In this document: in pieces, positions 6,935 through 15,614 of the stretch
Position numbering within the stretch: position 1 is the first letter of the stretch
Layout of the letters: each line of letters begins with the position of its first letter
DNA from: JBOHBN01 sp050698355
GTDB taxonomy: Bacteria > Actinomycetota > Actinomycetes > Streptosporangiales > WHST01
Assembly: GCA_050698355.1 (NCBI GenBank)
Contig: JBOHBN010000369.1
Location: forward strand, 1-20,004
Reading direction: 5' to 3'
Length of the DNA: 20,004 nucleotides
Made by a program: the position numbers and the translations under genes
The notes under the pieces: generated by a model
What the model was told of the DNA's origin: nothing
What the model saw: the letters and a program-made list of their open reading frames with translations, nothing else
The model's database searches: none

Positions 6935-6943
6935 GTCAGCCAA
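6915..6943 (-). promoter_or_regulatory. Candidate internal promoter for hydrolase-senX3-regX3
   Basis: On the minus strand TTGGCT (6938-6943) and TATAGT (6915-6920) are separated by 17 nt, a good housekeeping-type pair in otherwise GC-rich DNA. Transcription would begin near 6908, at the ATG of an alternative in-frame start (6910) of the hydrolase gene. It could drive hydrolase, senX3 and regX3 independently of the upstream catabolic genes. Only the motif is seen; activity is inferred. Confidence 0.4.
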
Positions 6944-8528
6944 CTCTCCGGATCACCTCTCCCGACCTCGACTCGCGATAGTGTCCCGCGTCAACGCACG
7001 TGGTGCCGTTCACGCACACGTACGAGATCCCGGAAGCGAAGCGTTTCGGGTCCGCGTAGGTCGCCTCGTCGCGGACCGTCTCCGGGTCGAAGACCACCAG
7101 ATCCGCCGCGTAGCCCGGTGCGATCGTCCCGCGCTTTCCCAACTTGAACCGGCGAGCGGGAAAGGACGTCATCTTCCGAACGGCTTCGCTCAGCGACAGC
7201 GAGCCCGTCTCCCTCACATATTTCGCAAGTACCCGAGGGAACGTGCCGTACAGGCGTGGATGCGGCTTCGCACCTTGACCGTGCAAGCTGTCGGACGCGA
7301 CGAGCGACTTGTCCCACGCCAGCACGCGGTCCACATCGGCATCCGCTGCGTGAAAGAACACCATGGAGACGGCGCCCCCCTGCTCCACCAGCATGTCCAT
7401 CATGCACTCCGCCGGGTCCACTCCGCGCGCGCCGCTGATCTCGGCCAGGTTCTTGCCCTCGAGACCGGAGTCGCTGCCGCCCCCGAGCGACGAGATGTAC
7501 ACGCTGTCCCATCCCGTCGAGGCAACGAGGTTGTCCCAGCCGGCCTGCTCGTGTCGGAGCTCGGCCTTCACCCTTTTCCGGGACTCCGCGTTCCGCAGGC
7601 GTTCCAAGGTCCGCTCGATACCGCCCTCGAGCGCCCAGGGCGGCAGGAGCGTCGTCAGGGAGGTGGCGCCGGCCGTGTACGGGTACACGTCACAGGTCAC
7701 GTCCACGCCGCGGTCCCTCGCGTCCTCGATGACCTGCATCGCCTGCGCCACCTTGCCCCAGTTGCTCTTCCCGGCTGCCTTCAGATGGCTGACCTGGAGC
7801 GGCACGTTGTTCTGTTCGGCGACCCGGACGACTTCCTCGACGGAGCGCAGGAGACTTCCTCCCTCACCGCGGATATGCGCCGCCAGCAGCCCACCGTGCT
7901 GCCGGAGCACTGCACTCAGCTCGCTCAGTTCCTCGCTCGGTGCGTAGCGACCAGGTGCGTACATCAGCCCGCAGGACAGCCCGATCGCACCCGCCTGGAG
8001 CGCTTCCTCGAGCATCCCCGCCATCCGCGCCAGCTCATCCACCGAGGCGACACGGTTGTCGAACCCCATGGCAGCCACGCGTAGCGTGTTGTGCCCGACG
8101 TAGGTGGCGACGTTCTCGGCCGGCTGAGCCTCGGTCAGCGCATCTACGTACTTCGCGACCGTCTCCCAGCACCACCGCGTCGTTGCCTTACCGAGGATCG
8201 GTTCCACGTAGGCACGGAGAGGCTCGGAGGCCTCGCGCCTGCAGGGCGCGGCCGTCATCCCGCAGTTTCCGACCACTTCCGTCGTGACACCCTGCCGTAG
8301 TTTGATCTCCGCATGCGAGCGGTCGAAGATGGTGAGGTCCGAGTGGGTGTGCCCGTCTATGAACCCCGGGCAGACGACCGCCCCACCCACGTCGACCGTC
8401 TCGCGCGCCTCCTCGGGAACGTCCCCCACGGCGGCGACAACGCCATCGCGCACTCCGACGTCCGCCCAGAACCACGGGTTTCCCGAGCCGTCCAGGACGC
8501 GACCGTTTCTCAGGACAAGATCCAGCAT
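6936..8528 (-). CDS. D-aminoacylase (N-acyl-D-amino-acid deacylase), amidohydrolase family
   Basis: These cytosolic zinc enzymes remove acyl groups from N-acyl-D-amino acids. The 530-aa protein begins with the typical MLDLVLRNGRVLDG and shows the metal site. It has HTH at 60-62 (FIDGHTHSD), the bridging cysteine C89 (GNCGMTAAP), H218 (AAHIRGE), H248 (VSHLKAAGK) and D413 (VASDSLHG). Spacing from HxH to Cys equals that of the Alcaligenes D-aminoacylase. It also has CDVYPYTAG and HPRLYGTFPR, typical of the subfamily. ATG 8528 (GGGAG 4 nt upstream) is preferred. A GTG at 8552 is in frame. It sits between the symporter and the hydrolase gene. In this operon the likely substrate is an N-acylated amino sugar acid of D configuration, such as N-acetyl-D-glucosaminate. 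That is inferred; ordinary N-acyl-D-amino acids are the alternative. Confidence 0.9.
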   Translation of the reverse strand: MLDLVLRNGRVLDGSGNPWFWADVGVRDGVVAAVGDVPEEARETVDVGGAVVCPGFIDGHTHSDLTIFDRSHAEIKLRQGVTTEVVGNCGMTAAPCRREASEPLRAYVEPILGKATTRWCWETVAKYVDALTEAQPAENVATYVGHNTLRVAAMGFDNRVASVDELARMAGMLEEALQAGAIGLSCGLMYAPGRYAPSEELSELSAVLRQHGGLLAAHIRGEGGSLLRSVEEVVRVAEQNNVPLQVSHLKAAGKSNWGKVAQAMQVIEDARDRGVDVTCDVYPYTAGATSLTTLLPPWALEGGIERTLERLRNAESRKRVKAELRHEQAGWDNLVASTGWDSVYISSLGGGSDSGLEGKNLAEISGARGVDPAECMMDMLVEQGGAVSMVFFHAADADVDRVLAWDKSLVASDSLHGQGAKPHPRLYGTFPRVLAKYVRETGSLSLSEAVRKMTSFPARRFKLGKRGTIAPGYAADLVVFDPETVRDEATYADPKRFASGISYVCVNGTTCVDAGHYRESRSGEVIRRVG

Positions 8529-8579
8529 CTCGCTCCCACCAAGTCCGGTCACCTGCTCCCGCCTTGTCCGCCGGCAGGG

Positions 8580-10052
8580 TCACACCGTCAGCTTCTCCTC
8601 AGCGTCGAACACGGCACGCTCCTCGGCAAGGATCCTCAGCGTCTCCTCGTCGGAGATCTCACGCCTCGGTGTCATTAGGCTCACCACCACGCCGAAGATC
8701 AGTGCCACCCCGAGGGACGGGAGCACCGGGCCTCCCCAGAACGCCGTCAGCGTCGCGTTGAAGTTCACTACCAGCGCGGCCGCCGCTCCGCTGAAAATGC
8801 TTGCTATGCCGCCCTGCCACGTCGCCCGCTTCCAGAACTTGCCCAGGATGGAAGCGACGAACAGGCCCGTCAGCACAACCGAGATCATCAGGCTGATGTA
8901 GTCGATAATGGTCGTGGCCAGCAGCGAGAAACCCAGCGCAACAGCAAGCGTAACGGTCAGGCCGAGCCGAGAAAGAAATACGACCTTGTGCCTCGGCGGC
9001 AGGTTGCCGCGGGCAAACAGTCGATACACGTCCCTCAGCAGGATCGTTACGCTCGTAGCGCCATCGGAGCTCGCCGACGACATGGTCGCACTCAGCCCAG
9101 ACACCAGGAGCAGCGCACCTACCCAGACCGGAAATACCTGGGTAGCCAGGTAGGGGAACGCGAAATCGCTGTTCTTCAGGTCCGGGTTCAGGACGTGCGC
9201 CGACATACCGGCGATGGCGGGCAGTACGGCGAACACCCCGTAGAGGATGCCGGTTATGAGGTAGCTCTTGCGTACGGTCGCGACGCTGTTGGCCGAGTAT
9301 ATGCGCTGACGGTACGACGGCGTCGCGAGGACTCCGACACCTATCACCACAGCCAGTGATACAGCCGGAATGATTCCCAGTTTGTCCACTCCGAACGGCG
9401 AGGTCATGTCGTCCGGGAGCTTGGAGAATCCGTCGAATCCGCCGACCAGGACAAGACTGAGAACCGCAAGGAGTGTGAAGCCGCCGAACAGGATGATGCC
9501 CTGTATCGAGTCGGTGATGATAACCGCCATGTAGCCACCCACAACGGTGTACAGCCCGAAGCCGACGGCGACGATTACCTTGGACAGAGCCGGATCTATG
9601 CCGGTGATGTACGAGAGGTAGGTAGCGCCGCCAAGGATGTGGACGCCCAGCCACCCGATCTCCGCGACGAACAGCACGATGGACACTACCGCTCGCAAGT
9701 ACTTGTTCGCCCCGTAGTAGAAGCCGAGCTCCTCGGGGAACGTCATGAAGTTGTACTTCCTGGCGTTCGCGAACAGCAACAGCAGTGCGAAGACCCCGGC
9801 CGCGCCGCCTATTCCGTACAGGACGCCCGCCCACCCGTTGGCATAGCCGAAGCCGGCAGCGCCGAGGCTCGAGCCCGTACCGACCAGTGTGGCGAGGGTG
9901 GTGCCGACGAGTATCGGCGTACGTATCTTCCGGCCCGCCATCAGGAAGTCCTCGCCGGACTTCGAACGCTTCGCGCCCCAGATGCCGACACCTTGGAGCA
10001 ACACCAGGTATACGACGAACACGGTCAGGAATACGGCGCTGGAACTGCTCAT
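8580..10052 (-). CDS. Sodium:solute symporter (SSS family)
   Basis: The 490-aa integral membrane protein belongs to the solute:sodium symporter family (PanF/PutP/SGLT relatives), about 13 helices. Visible marks are the N-terminal helix followed by GEDFLMAGRK, an unwound first core helix region LVGTGSSLGAAGFGY, TVVGGYMAVIITDSIQG, and LSATMSSASSDG, where the family's sodium-binding serines lie. It starts 17 nt after the KDG kinase gene with a good ribosome site (AAAGGGACG) and precedes the D-aminoacylase. In context it probably imports the acylated or free amino sugar acid. The substrate is not readable from sequence. Base composition is lower than its neighbours (33 of 60 G+C at 8881-8940). 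Confidence 0.9.
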   Translation of the reverse strand: MSSSSAVFLTVFVVYLVLLQGVGIWGAKRSKSGEDFLMAGRKIRTPILVGTTLATLVGTGSSLGAAGFGYANGWAGVLYGIGGAAGVFALLLLFANARKYNFMTFPEELGFYYGANKYLRAVVSIVLFVAEIGWLGVHILGGATYLSYITGIDPALSKVIVAVGFGLYTVVGGYMAVIITDSIQGIILFGGFTLLAVLSLVLVGGFDGFSKLPDDMTSPFGVDKLGIIPAVSLAVVIGVGVLATPSYRQRIYSANSVATVRKSYLITGILYGVFAVLPAIAGMSAHVLNPDLKNSDFAFPYLATQVFPVWVGALLLVSGLSATMSSASSDGATSVTILLRDVYRLFARGNLPPRHKVVFLSRLGLTVTLAVALGFSLLATTIIDYISLMISVVLTGLFVASILGKFWKRATWQGGIASIFSGAAAALVVNFNATLTAFWGGPVLPSLGVALIFGVVVSLMTPRREISDEETLRILAEERAVFDAEEKLTV

Positions 10053-10069
10053 TCGTCTCGTCCCTTTCC

Positions 10070-11014
10070 CTACCGCAGCACCGTGCCGCCGGTCTGCTCC
10101 AGCAGCGCCATCTCGCGGCGCTCGGGCAGGCCCTCCCAGTCGCCGTGGACGGTGACGGCGAAGGCGCCCGCCAGGGTGGCCTCCCGCAGCCGGGTGCGGG
10201 TGTCGGCGCCGTCGAGGCGCGCGCTCAGGTAGCCGGCGACGAACGCGTCGCCGGCGCCGACGGGGTCGACGGCCTGCACCGGTACGGCGGACACGTCGAT
10301 GAGCGTGTCGTCGACCCAGGCCAGCGCGCCGTCGGCACCCTGCTTGATGATGACCTCAGCCGGCCCGAGCGCAGCGAGCGAGCGGGCGACCGCGTCGGCG
10401 GAGCATTCGCCGGTCACCAGCTGTCCCTCGTCCTCGCCGGCGAACACGACGTCGGCGACCTTGGTCAGGTCGCGAAGCTCCCGCCCCGCCGCCGCGGGGT
10501 CCCACAGCGCGGAGCGGTAGTTGTAGTCGAGGCAGATCGTGGCGTCGGCCTTGCGCGCGATGTCGATCGCGGCCCAGACCGCCTCCCGAGCGGTCGCGCT
10601 CAGCGCGGGCGTGATGCCGGTCAGGTGGAGTACGCGCGCACCCGCGATCACCTGCTCGTCCAGGTCGGCAGGAGAGAAACGGGATCCGGCGCTTCCTGCT
10701 CGGTAATAGACGACGCGGCTGAGCCCGGCGAACCGGTGCTCCTTCAGCATCAACCCGGTCGGGGCGTCCGGATCCAGCTGGGCACGCACCTCGATGTCCT
10801 CGCCGCGGATTCGGGCCAGGACGAGGCGGCCCATCTCGTCGTCCCCGACGCGGCCCAGCCATGAAGCGGTGTGGCCGAGCCGGCGGACGCCGACGGCCAC
10901 GTTGGACTCCGCGCCCGCCACGCCGAGGCGCAGCTCGGGGGCGTGCCGCAGCGGCCCGGCGGTGGGGTTGGCGAGGAGCGCGAGCGTCTCGCCGAGGGTC
11001 ACGAAGTCGGTCAC
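10070..11014 (-). CDS. kdgK: 2-keto-3-deoxygluconate kinase (PfkB family)
   Basis: This enzyme phosphorylates KDG to KDPG with ATP in the cytosol. The 314-aa protein shows the KDG-kinase pattern, not merely a general PfkB sugar kinase: GAESNVAVGVRRLG near the N-terminus, VVYYRAGSAGS (about 101-111), LHLTGITPALS, and LDYNYRSALW. The catalytic base is D256 in DPVGAGDAF. All conserved blocks are present. Its GTG start overlaps the KDPG aldolase stop as GTGA. Kinase and aldolase are consecutive steps, so coupling makes sense. A 2-keto-3-deoxygalactonate kinase activity cannot be excluded. Confidence 0.9.
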   Translation of the reverse strand: MTDFVTLGETLALLANPTAGPLRHAPELRLGVAGAESNVAVGVRRLGHTASWLGRVGDDEMGRLVLARIRGEDIEVRAQLDPDAPTGLMLKEHRFAGLSRVVYYRAGSAGSRFSPADLDEQVIAGARVLHLTGITPALSATAREAVWAAIDIARKADATICLDYNYRSALWDPAAAGRELRDLTKVADVVFAGEDEGQLVTGECSADAVARSLAALGPAEVIIKQGADGALAWVDDTLIDVSAVPVQAVDPVGAGDAFVAGYLSARLDGADTRTRLREATLAGAFAVTVHGDWEGLPERREMALLEQTGGTVLR

Positions 11015-11679
11015 GTCCGCCCGTCCCCACTGGCACCAGCAGGCTGCCGGTCGGAGGTAGCCGCGTCCGCGAGGTCGCGTACCAGGTGCGGCACGACCTC
11101 GGCGTCGTCAGCGTTCAGCCGCCTGGTCAGGGCACTGCCGACGCCCACGGCGATCGCGCCCGCGCGCACGTAGCTCACGGCGGACTCGATCGTGACCCCG
11201 CCGGTCGGGATGAGCGGGATGTCCGGCAGCGGGGCGCGCAGCTGCTGCAGGTACTCCGGGCCGCCCATGCTCGCGGGGAACAGCTTGACGGCGGCCGCGC
11301 CGGCCCGCCAGGCCGTGAGCACCTCGGTCGGCGTCCAGGCGCCCGGGTACGTCGGCACGCCACGCGCCAGTCCCGCCTCGATCACGTCGGTGCACACCGC
11401 GGGAGACACGAGGAACGCCGCCCCGGCGTCGATGGCGGCATGCGCGGTGTCCGCGTCGAGTACGGTGCCGGCGCCGAGGCTCGTGCCCGCCGGCAACCGG
11501 CCGGCGGCCGCACCGAGCGCCTCCACCGCGCCCCGCGTGGTGAGGGTGAACTCGATGCACGTCACGCCGGACCGCGCCAGCAGCCCGGCCGTCTCCACGA
11601 AACCCTCCGCGTCGCGCGCACGCAGGATCGCCACCAAGCGCGATTCGACGAGCTGCGGTGTGATCGCGGGTCTGCTCAC
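11011..11679 (-). CDS. eda: KDPG/KHG aldolase (Eda family)
   Basis: This class I aldolase cleaves 2-keto-3-deoxy-6-phosphogluconate to pyruvate and glyceraldehyde-3-phosphate. The 222-aa protein has the catalytic glutamate E43 in CIEFTLTT, the LGAGTVL loop, the Schiff-base lysine K132 in AAVKLFPAS and the phosphate-binding PTGGVT. Their spacing matches E. coli Eda (E45, K133). The last 20 or so residues are a polar extension. GTG 11679 has a GGAAGGA ribosome site in the 18-nt gap after the deaminase gene. It overlaps the KDG kinase gene downstream. 4-Hydroxy-2-oxoglutarate or galactonate analogues are possible alternative substrates. Confidence 0.92.
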   Translation of the reverse strand: MSRPAITPQLVESRLVAILRARDAEGFVETAGLLARSGVTCIEFTLTTRGAVEALGAAAGRLPAGTSLGAGTVLDADTAHAAIDAGAAFLVSPAVCTDVIEAGLARGVPTYPGAWTPTEVLTAWRAGAAAVKLFPASMGGPEYLQQLRAPLPDIPLIPTGGVTIESAVSYVRAGAIAVGVGSALTRRLNADDAEVVPHLVRDLADAATSDRQPAGASGDGRT

Positions 11680-11697
11680 GCTGGTCGTCCTTCCAGA

Positions 11698-13014
11698 TCA
11701 GAAGTAGGCACGGATGAAGTCGACGACCGCGTCGCCGTCGTCGACCACCGGCAGCAGCTGCCACTTGTCCATCGCCGTGCAGGGGTGCGAGATCCCGAAG
11801 CCCTGCCAGTCGCCGACCTGCACGTCCGCATCGCGGCGAACGCGCATGAAGGCGTGCTGGTCGTTCAGCTGGAACACCCGGGCCGGGGCCGGTACGGGCA
11901 GCTCACCGTGCCCGGGCCGATACAGCCGTACGGGGACCGGCAGACCGGCGTCGAACGGCGCGTCGCGGCGCCCGGCACCGACGAGGACGAGGTCCGGCTC
12001 CGGGTGGGAGAGGACCTGGCCCCAAAGCGTCAGCGCGGGGTGCAGGCGATGCGTCGCGTCGCCGCCGTCCCGGCTGAACGGCGAGATGCCCTCGTACAGG
12101 CCGGAGTCGTGCGTGACGTAGCCACCGGAACGCAGCACGGTGAGCACGTCCGCGTCCTGCGGCCAGTCGCCGGCGAGCTCGTCGACTACCAGGTCGAAGA
12201 ACACGCTGCCGCCGGCCGACACGATGAACGGGTCGTGGAGCGCCGCTCCCGCGGCGAGGAGGTTGCCGGCGACGGCGCGAAGCTCGCGGCAGAAGTCACG
12301 GACGTCCTCCTCGACCGCGGTGGTCAGGTCGTGGCCGAAGCCGCCCTCGTACCCGGCCACGCCCGCGAGCCGCAACGACGACGACTCCGCGACCGCGGCC
12401 GCCACCTCGCGTACCTCGGCGAGTCCACGGCACCCGGTTCGGCCGTGCCGGTGCCCGACCTCGATGAGCACGTTCAGCGTCGAGCCGGAAACCGCGTCGT
12501 CGAGCAGCCGTACCCCTGCGACGGAGTCGACGTAGCAGAAGAACTCGAAGCCTGGGTCGGCCTGGAGCCGGTCGGAAAGCCACCGCGCGAAGTGCGGGTC
12601 GACCAACTCGTTGGCGAGCAGCACGCGGCGGACACCGACCGCGTGGCACAGCGCGACCTGGCTCGGCGTCGCGGCGGTGATGCCCCACGCACCGGCGCGC
12701 AGCTGCTGCTCGAACAGCGCGGGCGCCAACGTGGTCTTGCCGTGCGGCGCGAGCGCCACGCCGTGCGACTTACAGTAGTCGGCCATCGTGGCAACGTTCG
12801 CCGCGAGCGCTGTCTGGCTCGCCACCATTACCGGCGGCGAGAACAACCCGTCGAACAGTGACGGGCGGCGCCCTGCGATCTCGCCGAGCGACAGTCCGTA
12901 GGCGGCCGGCGCGAACGCTTTGAACGACCAGTCCGCGAGCAGCTCGCCCGTGCCCGATGGGAGCCCGGACGCGGCCCCGGTGGCCACCGCGGCGTTCCTC
13001 GTGTCGCCTGCCAT
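11698..13014 (-). CDS. D-serine dehydratase-fold PLP deaminase, probable D-glucosaminate-type deaminase
   Basis: This is a fold-type III (alanine-racemase-like) PLP enzyme of the DSD1/D-threonine aldolase family, which acts on D-2-amino acids with a 3-hydroxyl group. The 438-aa protein has the PLP lysine K93 in LAPHGKTTLAP. The family metal site is near the C-terminus: H410 and C412 in SHPCTAMDKW. The metal pair supports dehydratase or aldolase chemistry rather than racemase. D-glucosaminate is a D-2-amino-3-hydroxy acid, and its deamination gives KDG, the substrate of the kinase encoded two genes downstream. That link is inference; D-serine, D-threonine or D-3-hydroxyaspartate remain possible. 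ATG 13014 lies two bases after the ridA stop. Confidence 0.85.
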   Translation of the reverse strand: MAGDTRNAAVATGAASGLPSGTGELLADWSFKAFAPAAYGLSLGEIAGRRPSLFDGLFSPPVMVASQTALAANVATMADYCKSHGVALAPHGKTTLAPALFEQQLRAGAWGITAATPSQVALCHAVGVRRVLLANELVDPHFARWLSDRLQADPGFEFFCYVDSVAGVRLLDDAVSGSTLNVLIEVGHRHGRTGCRGLAEVREVAAAVAESSSLRLAGVAGYEGGFGHDLTTAVEEDVRDFCRELRAVAGNLLAAGAALHDPFIVSAGGSVFFDLVVDELAGDWPQDADVLTVLRSGGYVTHDSGLYEGISPFSRDGGDATHRLHPALTLWGQVLSHPEPDLVLVGAGRRDAPFDAGLPVPVRLYRPGHGELPVPAPARVFQLNDQHAFMRVRRDADVQVGDWQGFGISHPCTAMDKWQLLPVVDDGDAVVDFIRAYF

Positions 13015-13016
13015 GG

Positions 13017-13484
13017 TCAGGCGTCGGACCGTACGAGTGCGACGATCTCGACCTCGACCGGCGCCCCGCCGGGCAGCTCCGCCACACCCAGCGCCACCCG
13101 CGCGTGCTGGCCGGCCTCGCCGAAGATCTCCTCGAGTACCGCGGAGGCGCCGTTGACCACAAGGGACTGCTGGCCGAAACCTTCGCCCGACGCGACGTAC
13201 CCGGAGAGCTTCACGACCCGCTCCACCCGGTCGAGGCTACCGAGCCGCTTCTTCAGCTGCGCCACGCAGTTCAGTGTGGCGAGGCGTGCGGCCTCCTGCG
13301 CCTCCTCAACGCTCACCCCGGCGCCGAGCTTGCCGGTAACTGTCGGGACACCGTCGCGTACGGGCGTCTGCCCGGAGACGTAGGCGAACCGCTCAGCGAC
13401 CACCACCGGCTGGTACTGGCCGCCGGGGGCCGGCGGCGAAGGCAGCTCGATGCCCGCTTCCTGCATGCGTGTGTCGATGCTCAT
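13017..13484 (-). CDS. RidA-family enamine/imine deaminase
   Basis: RidA proteins hydrolyse the reactive enamine/imine that PLP dehydratases release, giving the 2-keto acid and ammonia. The 155-aa protein belongs to the longer RidA branch (GIELPSPPAPGGQYQP at the N-terminus, FAYVSGQTPV, VVNGAS). It keeps the catalytic arginine R129 in QHARVALG and E144 in APVEVE, 15 residues apart as in E. coli RidA (R105, E120). ATG 13484 has an AGGAGA ribosome site at good spacing. The gene sits directly before the deaminase gene (2-bp gap), so it probably processes that enzyme's product. Confidence 0.93.
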   Translation of the reverse strand: MSIDTRMQEAGIELPSPPAPGGQYQPVVVAERFAYVSGQTPVRDGVPTVTGKLGAGVSVEEAQEAARLATLNCVAQLKKRLGSLDRVERVVKLSGYVASGEGFGQQSLVVNGASAVLEEIFGEAGQHARVALGVAELPGGAPVEVEIVALVRSDA

Positions 13485-13510
13485 GCACTCTCTCCTATCA
13501 GATCAGACAC

Positions 13511-14308
13511 TCATGGCCTACCACGAACGCCGGCCCCGAGCCGCCTCGAGATGCGGTCGCCGGCCTCGACGACCGTCGGTGCGAGTTCGGCGAGCTTCGC
13601 CGTCGTCATCCGCATCGCGGGGCCCGAAACGCTGATGGCGGAGGTGACCGAGCCGAGATGGTCGCGTATCGGTGCCGCCACACAGCGGATCCCTTGCTCG
13701 TTCTCCTCGTCGTCAATGGCATACCCGGCGTCACGGACGCGAGTGAGCTCGCTCGCCAGGCGGGCCTTCGTCGTCAGCGTGCTGGGCGTCCGCGCCGGCA
13801 TCCCCGCGGCAACGACCGCGTCCACCTCGTCGGCCGCGGCATGGGCGAGGAATACCTTCCCGACCGCCGTGCAGTAGGCAGGCATACGGGCACCGATGCG
13901 CGACACCATGCGAACGGTGTTGGGGCTGTCGAGCTTGTCGACGTACACCACGTCCGGACGGTCATAGATCACGAGGTGACCCGTCTCTTCACTGACGGCC
14001 ACCAGCCGGCTCAGCTCGTCGTGGGCAGTCTCACGAAGGTCGAGGCCCTCGAGGTAAGCCTGACCGAGCACCAGCGCCTGCACACCGAGACGGTAGCGGC
14101 CGTCAGCGGAGCGTGCGAGTAGATGCTCGTCCATCAATGGGCGCACCAAGCGCAGGACTGTGCTCTTGTTCATCGCCAACCCGTCGGCCAGCTCGGCGAG
14201 TGAGACGCCCTCGCTGTGCGACCCGGTTTCGGCGAGCATGCCGAGGATGCGCAACGCCCGCCGCACGGACGAGGAATTGTTGCGCGCCGCCTGCTCAGCC
14301 ACTCGCAC
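13511..14308 (-). CDS. IclR-family transcriptional regulator
   Basis: The 265-aa protein has the IclR two-domain build. A winged helix-turn-helix occupies about 13-75 (SSVRRALRILGMLAETG, SLAELADGLAMNKSTVLRLV). The ligand-binding GAF-like domain (about 85-255) contains GARMPAYCTAVGKVFLAH and IAAP-like CVAAPIRDHLG. Members include KdgR, which controls KDG metabolism. Its place inside the operon suggests it is the local regulator responding to a pathway sugar acid such as KDG. A 21-bp palindrome at 16776-16796 over the operon start is a candidate operator. GTG 14308 (GGGAG 7 nt upstream) overlaps the MFS gene by 14 nt. A GTG at 14302 is also possible. Confidence 0.93.
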   Translation of the reverse strand: MRVAEQAARNNSSSVRRALRILGMLAETGSHSEGVSLAELADGLAMNKSTVLRLVRPLMDEHLLARSADGRYRLGVQALVLGQAYLEGLDLRETAHDELSRLVAVSEETGHLVIYDRPDVVYVDKLDSPNTVRMVSRIGARMPAYCTAVGKVFLAHAAADEVDAVVAAGMPARTPSTLTTKARLASELTRVRDAGYAIDDEENEQGIRCVAAPIRDHLGSVTSAISVSGPAMRMTTAKLAELAPTVVEAGDRISRRLGAGVRGRP

Positions 14309-15614
14309 GTATCCTCTCCCGACCGGTGCCTCCCCAGATGCCTAGCAACCCGGCGCCGATGAGTGCAACTACACACGCGAGGACGAACACACCTGTCCAT
14401 CCCGCGCTGGACTCCGCGAGATAGCCGGTGATCAGCGGAGCGAGTATCGACGCTGTCGTCGCGAACATCTGCACGGCGCCGGAGACCGTGCCGTAGCGCA
14501 CTCGCGGGACCGCGGCCCCAACGATGATCCAGTACTGGGCCCCGGTGACGTAGAGCAGGAACACGACGATCGTCATCAAGGCAACCGCGCCCAGGGTGGT
14601 GTGTACGAACCCGATCAGGCCGAACAATAGGGCGGTCACGACAAGGCAGACCACCACGCACCAGCGCCGCGAACCGGCCGAGTTGCCTGTACGGCGCGTA
14701 AGCCAGTCTGTGAACAATCCACCCGCGATGAGGCCGATACACCCTCCGACCCACGGGACCGCACCGGCGACGGCCAAGGCGTCGAGATCGATCCCACGCG
14801 CCTTCACCAGGTAGGTCGGGAACCAGCTAAGGAATGTCCAGAGGATCCAGGCGTACCCGAAGTAGGCGGCGGCGGTCGCCCAAACGGTGGGGCGTAGGAC
14901 GTACTGCCAGAGACCCGCCGTCCCCTCCTGCACAGCGTCGTCAGAGCCCGCGGCGTCGTCGCGGATCGTAGCGAGCTCGGCTTCCGACACCCTGCGGTGC
15001 AGTTCCGGTGTATCCCGCACCACCGCGAACCACCCGATCGCGACCAGCAGGCCGAGCACACCGAGGACGACGAACGGGACACGCCAGTTGCCGTTCGTGG
15101 CGTTCATCAGGGCAACCACGAGCGGCGTGGCAACCGCTCCTCCGAGCGGTGTAGCCGCATTCGCGATTCCCACCGACTTGCCCAGTTCGCGGCGAGGGAA
15201 CCAGTTGTGCATCAGCTTCGCGGTCACGGTCGCCTGCGGGCCCTCGCCGACGCCAAAGAGCAGCCGAATCACCACCATGCTCACGAAACCCACGCCTGCT
15301 GCGGTCAGTCCGGTGAAGATGGACCAGGCGACGACTGCCCACCCCATCACTTTGCGTGGCCCGTGGCGATCCGCGAGCCAACCACCAATGAAACCGAATG
15401 GCGAGTAGGTGAACGCGAACACGGCCAAGATCCAGCCGAACGCTGCCTTCGACAGGCCGAGGTCCGCGATGATGAGCGGGGCAGCGACTCCAATGGCTGC
15501 ACGGTCGGCGTAGTTGAGGCCCAGTACGAGGAAGTTCGCCGCGAGCACGCCGAAACGGGTGCGCGTCGACTGCTCCTTCCCCGCCGGGGCGGCAGTGGTC
15601 GTCGGACCGGTCAC
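14295..15614 (-). CDS. MFS transporter, anion:cation symporter-like
   Basis: This is a 439-aa, 12-helix major facilitator. It resembles the ACS branch (glucarate, galactonate and hexuronate-type organic-anion transporters): LGLNYADRAAIGVAAP in helix 1, GGWLADRHGPRKVMGW in the helix 2-3 loop, LLFGVGEGPQATVTAKL, and the helix 6-7 acidic loop. GTG 15614 overlaps the M20 stop as GTGA. The frame is open further upstream, but that sequence antisense-overlaps nothing homologous and lacks a family N-terminus. It likely imports a sugar acid or a related carboxylate. The operon also encodes an SSS symporter, so two related substrates may be taken up. Confidence 0.9.
   Translation of the reverse strand: MTGPTTTAAPAGKEQSTRTRFGVLAANFLVLGLNYADRAAIGVAAPLIIADLGLSKAAFGWILAVFAFTYSPFGFIGGWLADRHGPRKVMGWAVVAWSIFTGLTAAGVGFVSMVVIRLLFGVGEGPQATVTAKLMHNWFPRRELGKSVGIANAATPLGGAVATPLVVALMNATNGNWRVPFVVLGVLGLLVAIGWFAVVRDTPELHRRVSEAELATIRDDAAGSDDAVQEGTAGLWQYVLRPTVWATAAAYFGYAWILWTFLSWFPTYLVKARGIDLDALAVAGAVPWVGGCIGLIAGGLFTDWLTRRTGNSAGSRRWCVVVCLVVTALLFGLIGFVHTTLGAVALMTIVVFLLYVTGAQYWIIVGAAVPRVRYGTVSGAVQMFATTASILAPLITGYLAESSAGWTGVFVLACVVALIGAGLLGIWGGTGRERIRASG

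Noticed and set aside
10861..12861. Long plus-strand open frame of 666 codons opposite the kinase, aldolase and deaminase genes
   Set aside because: Arg/Gly/Ala/His-rich translation with no family features, antisense to three well-supported genes. It is an artefact of high-GC codon structure.
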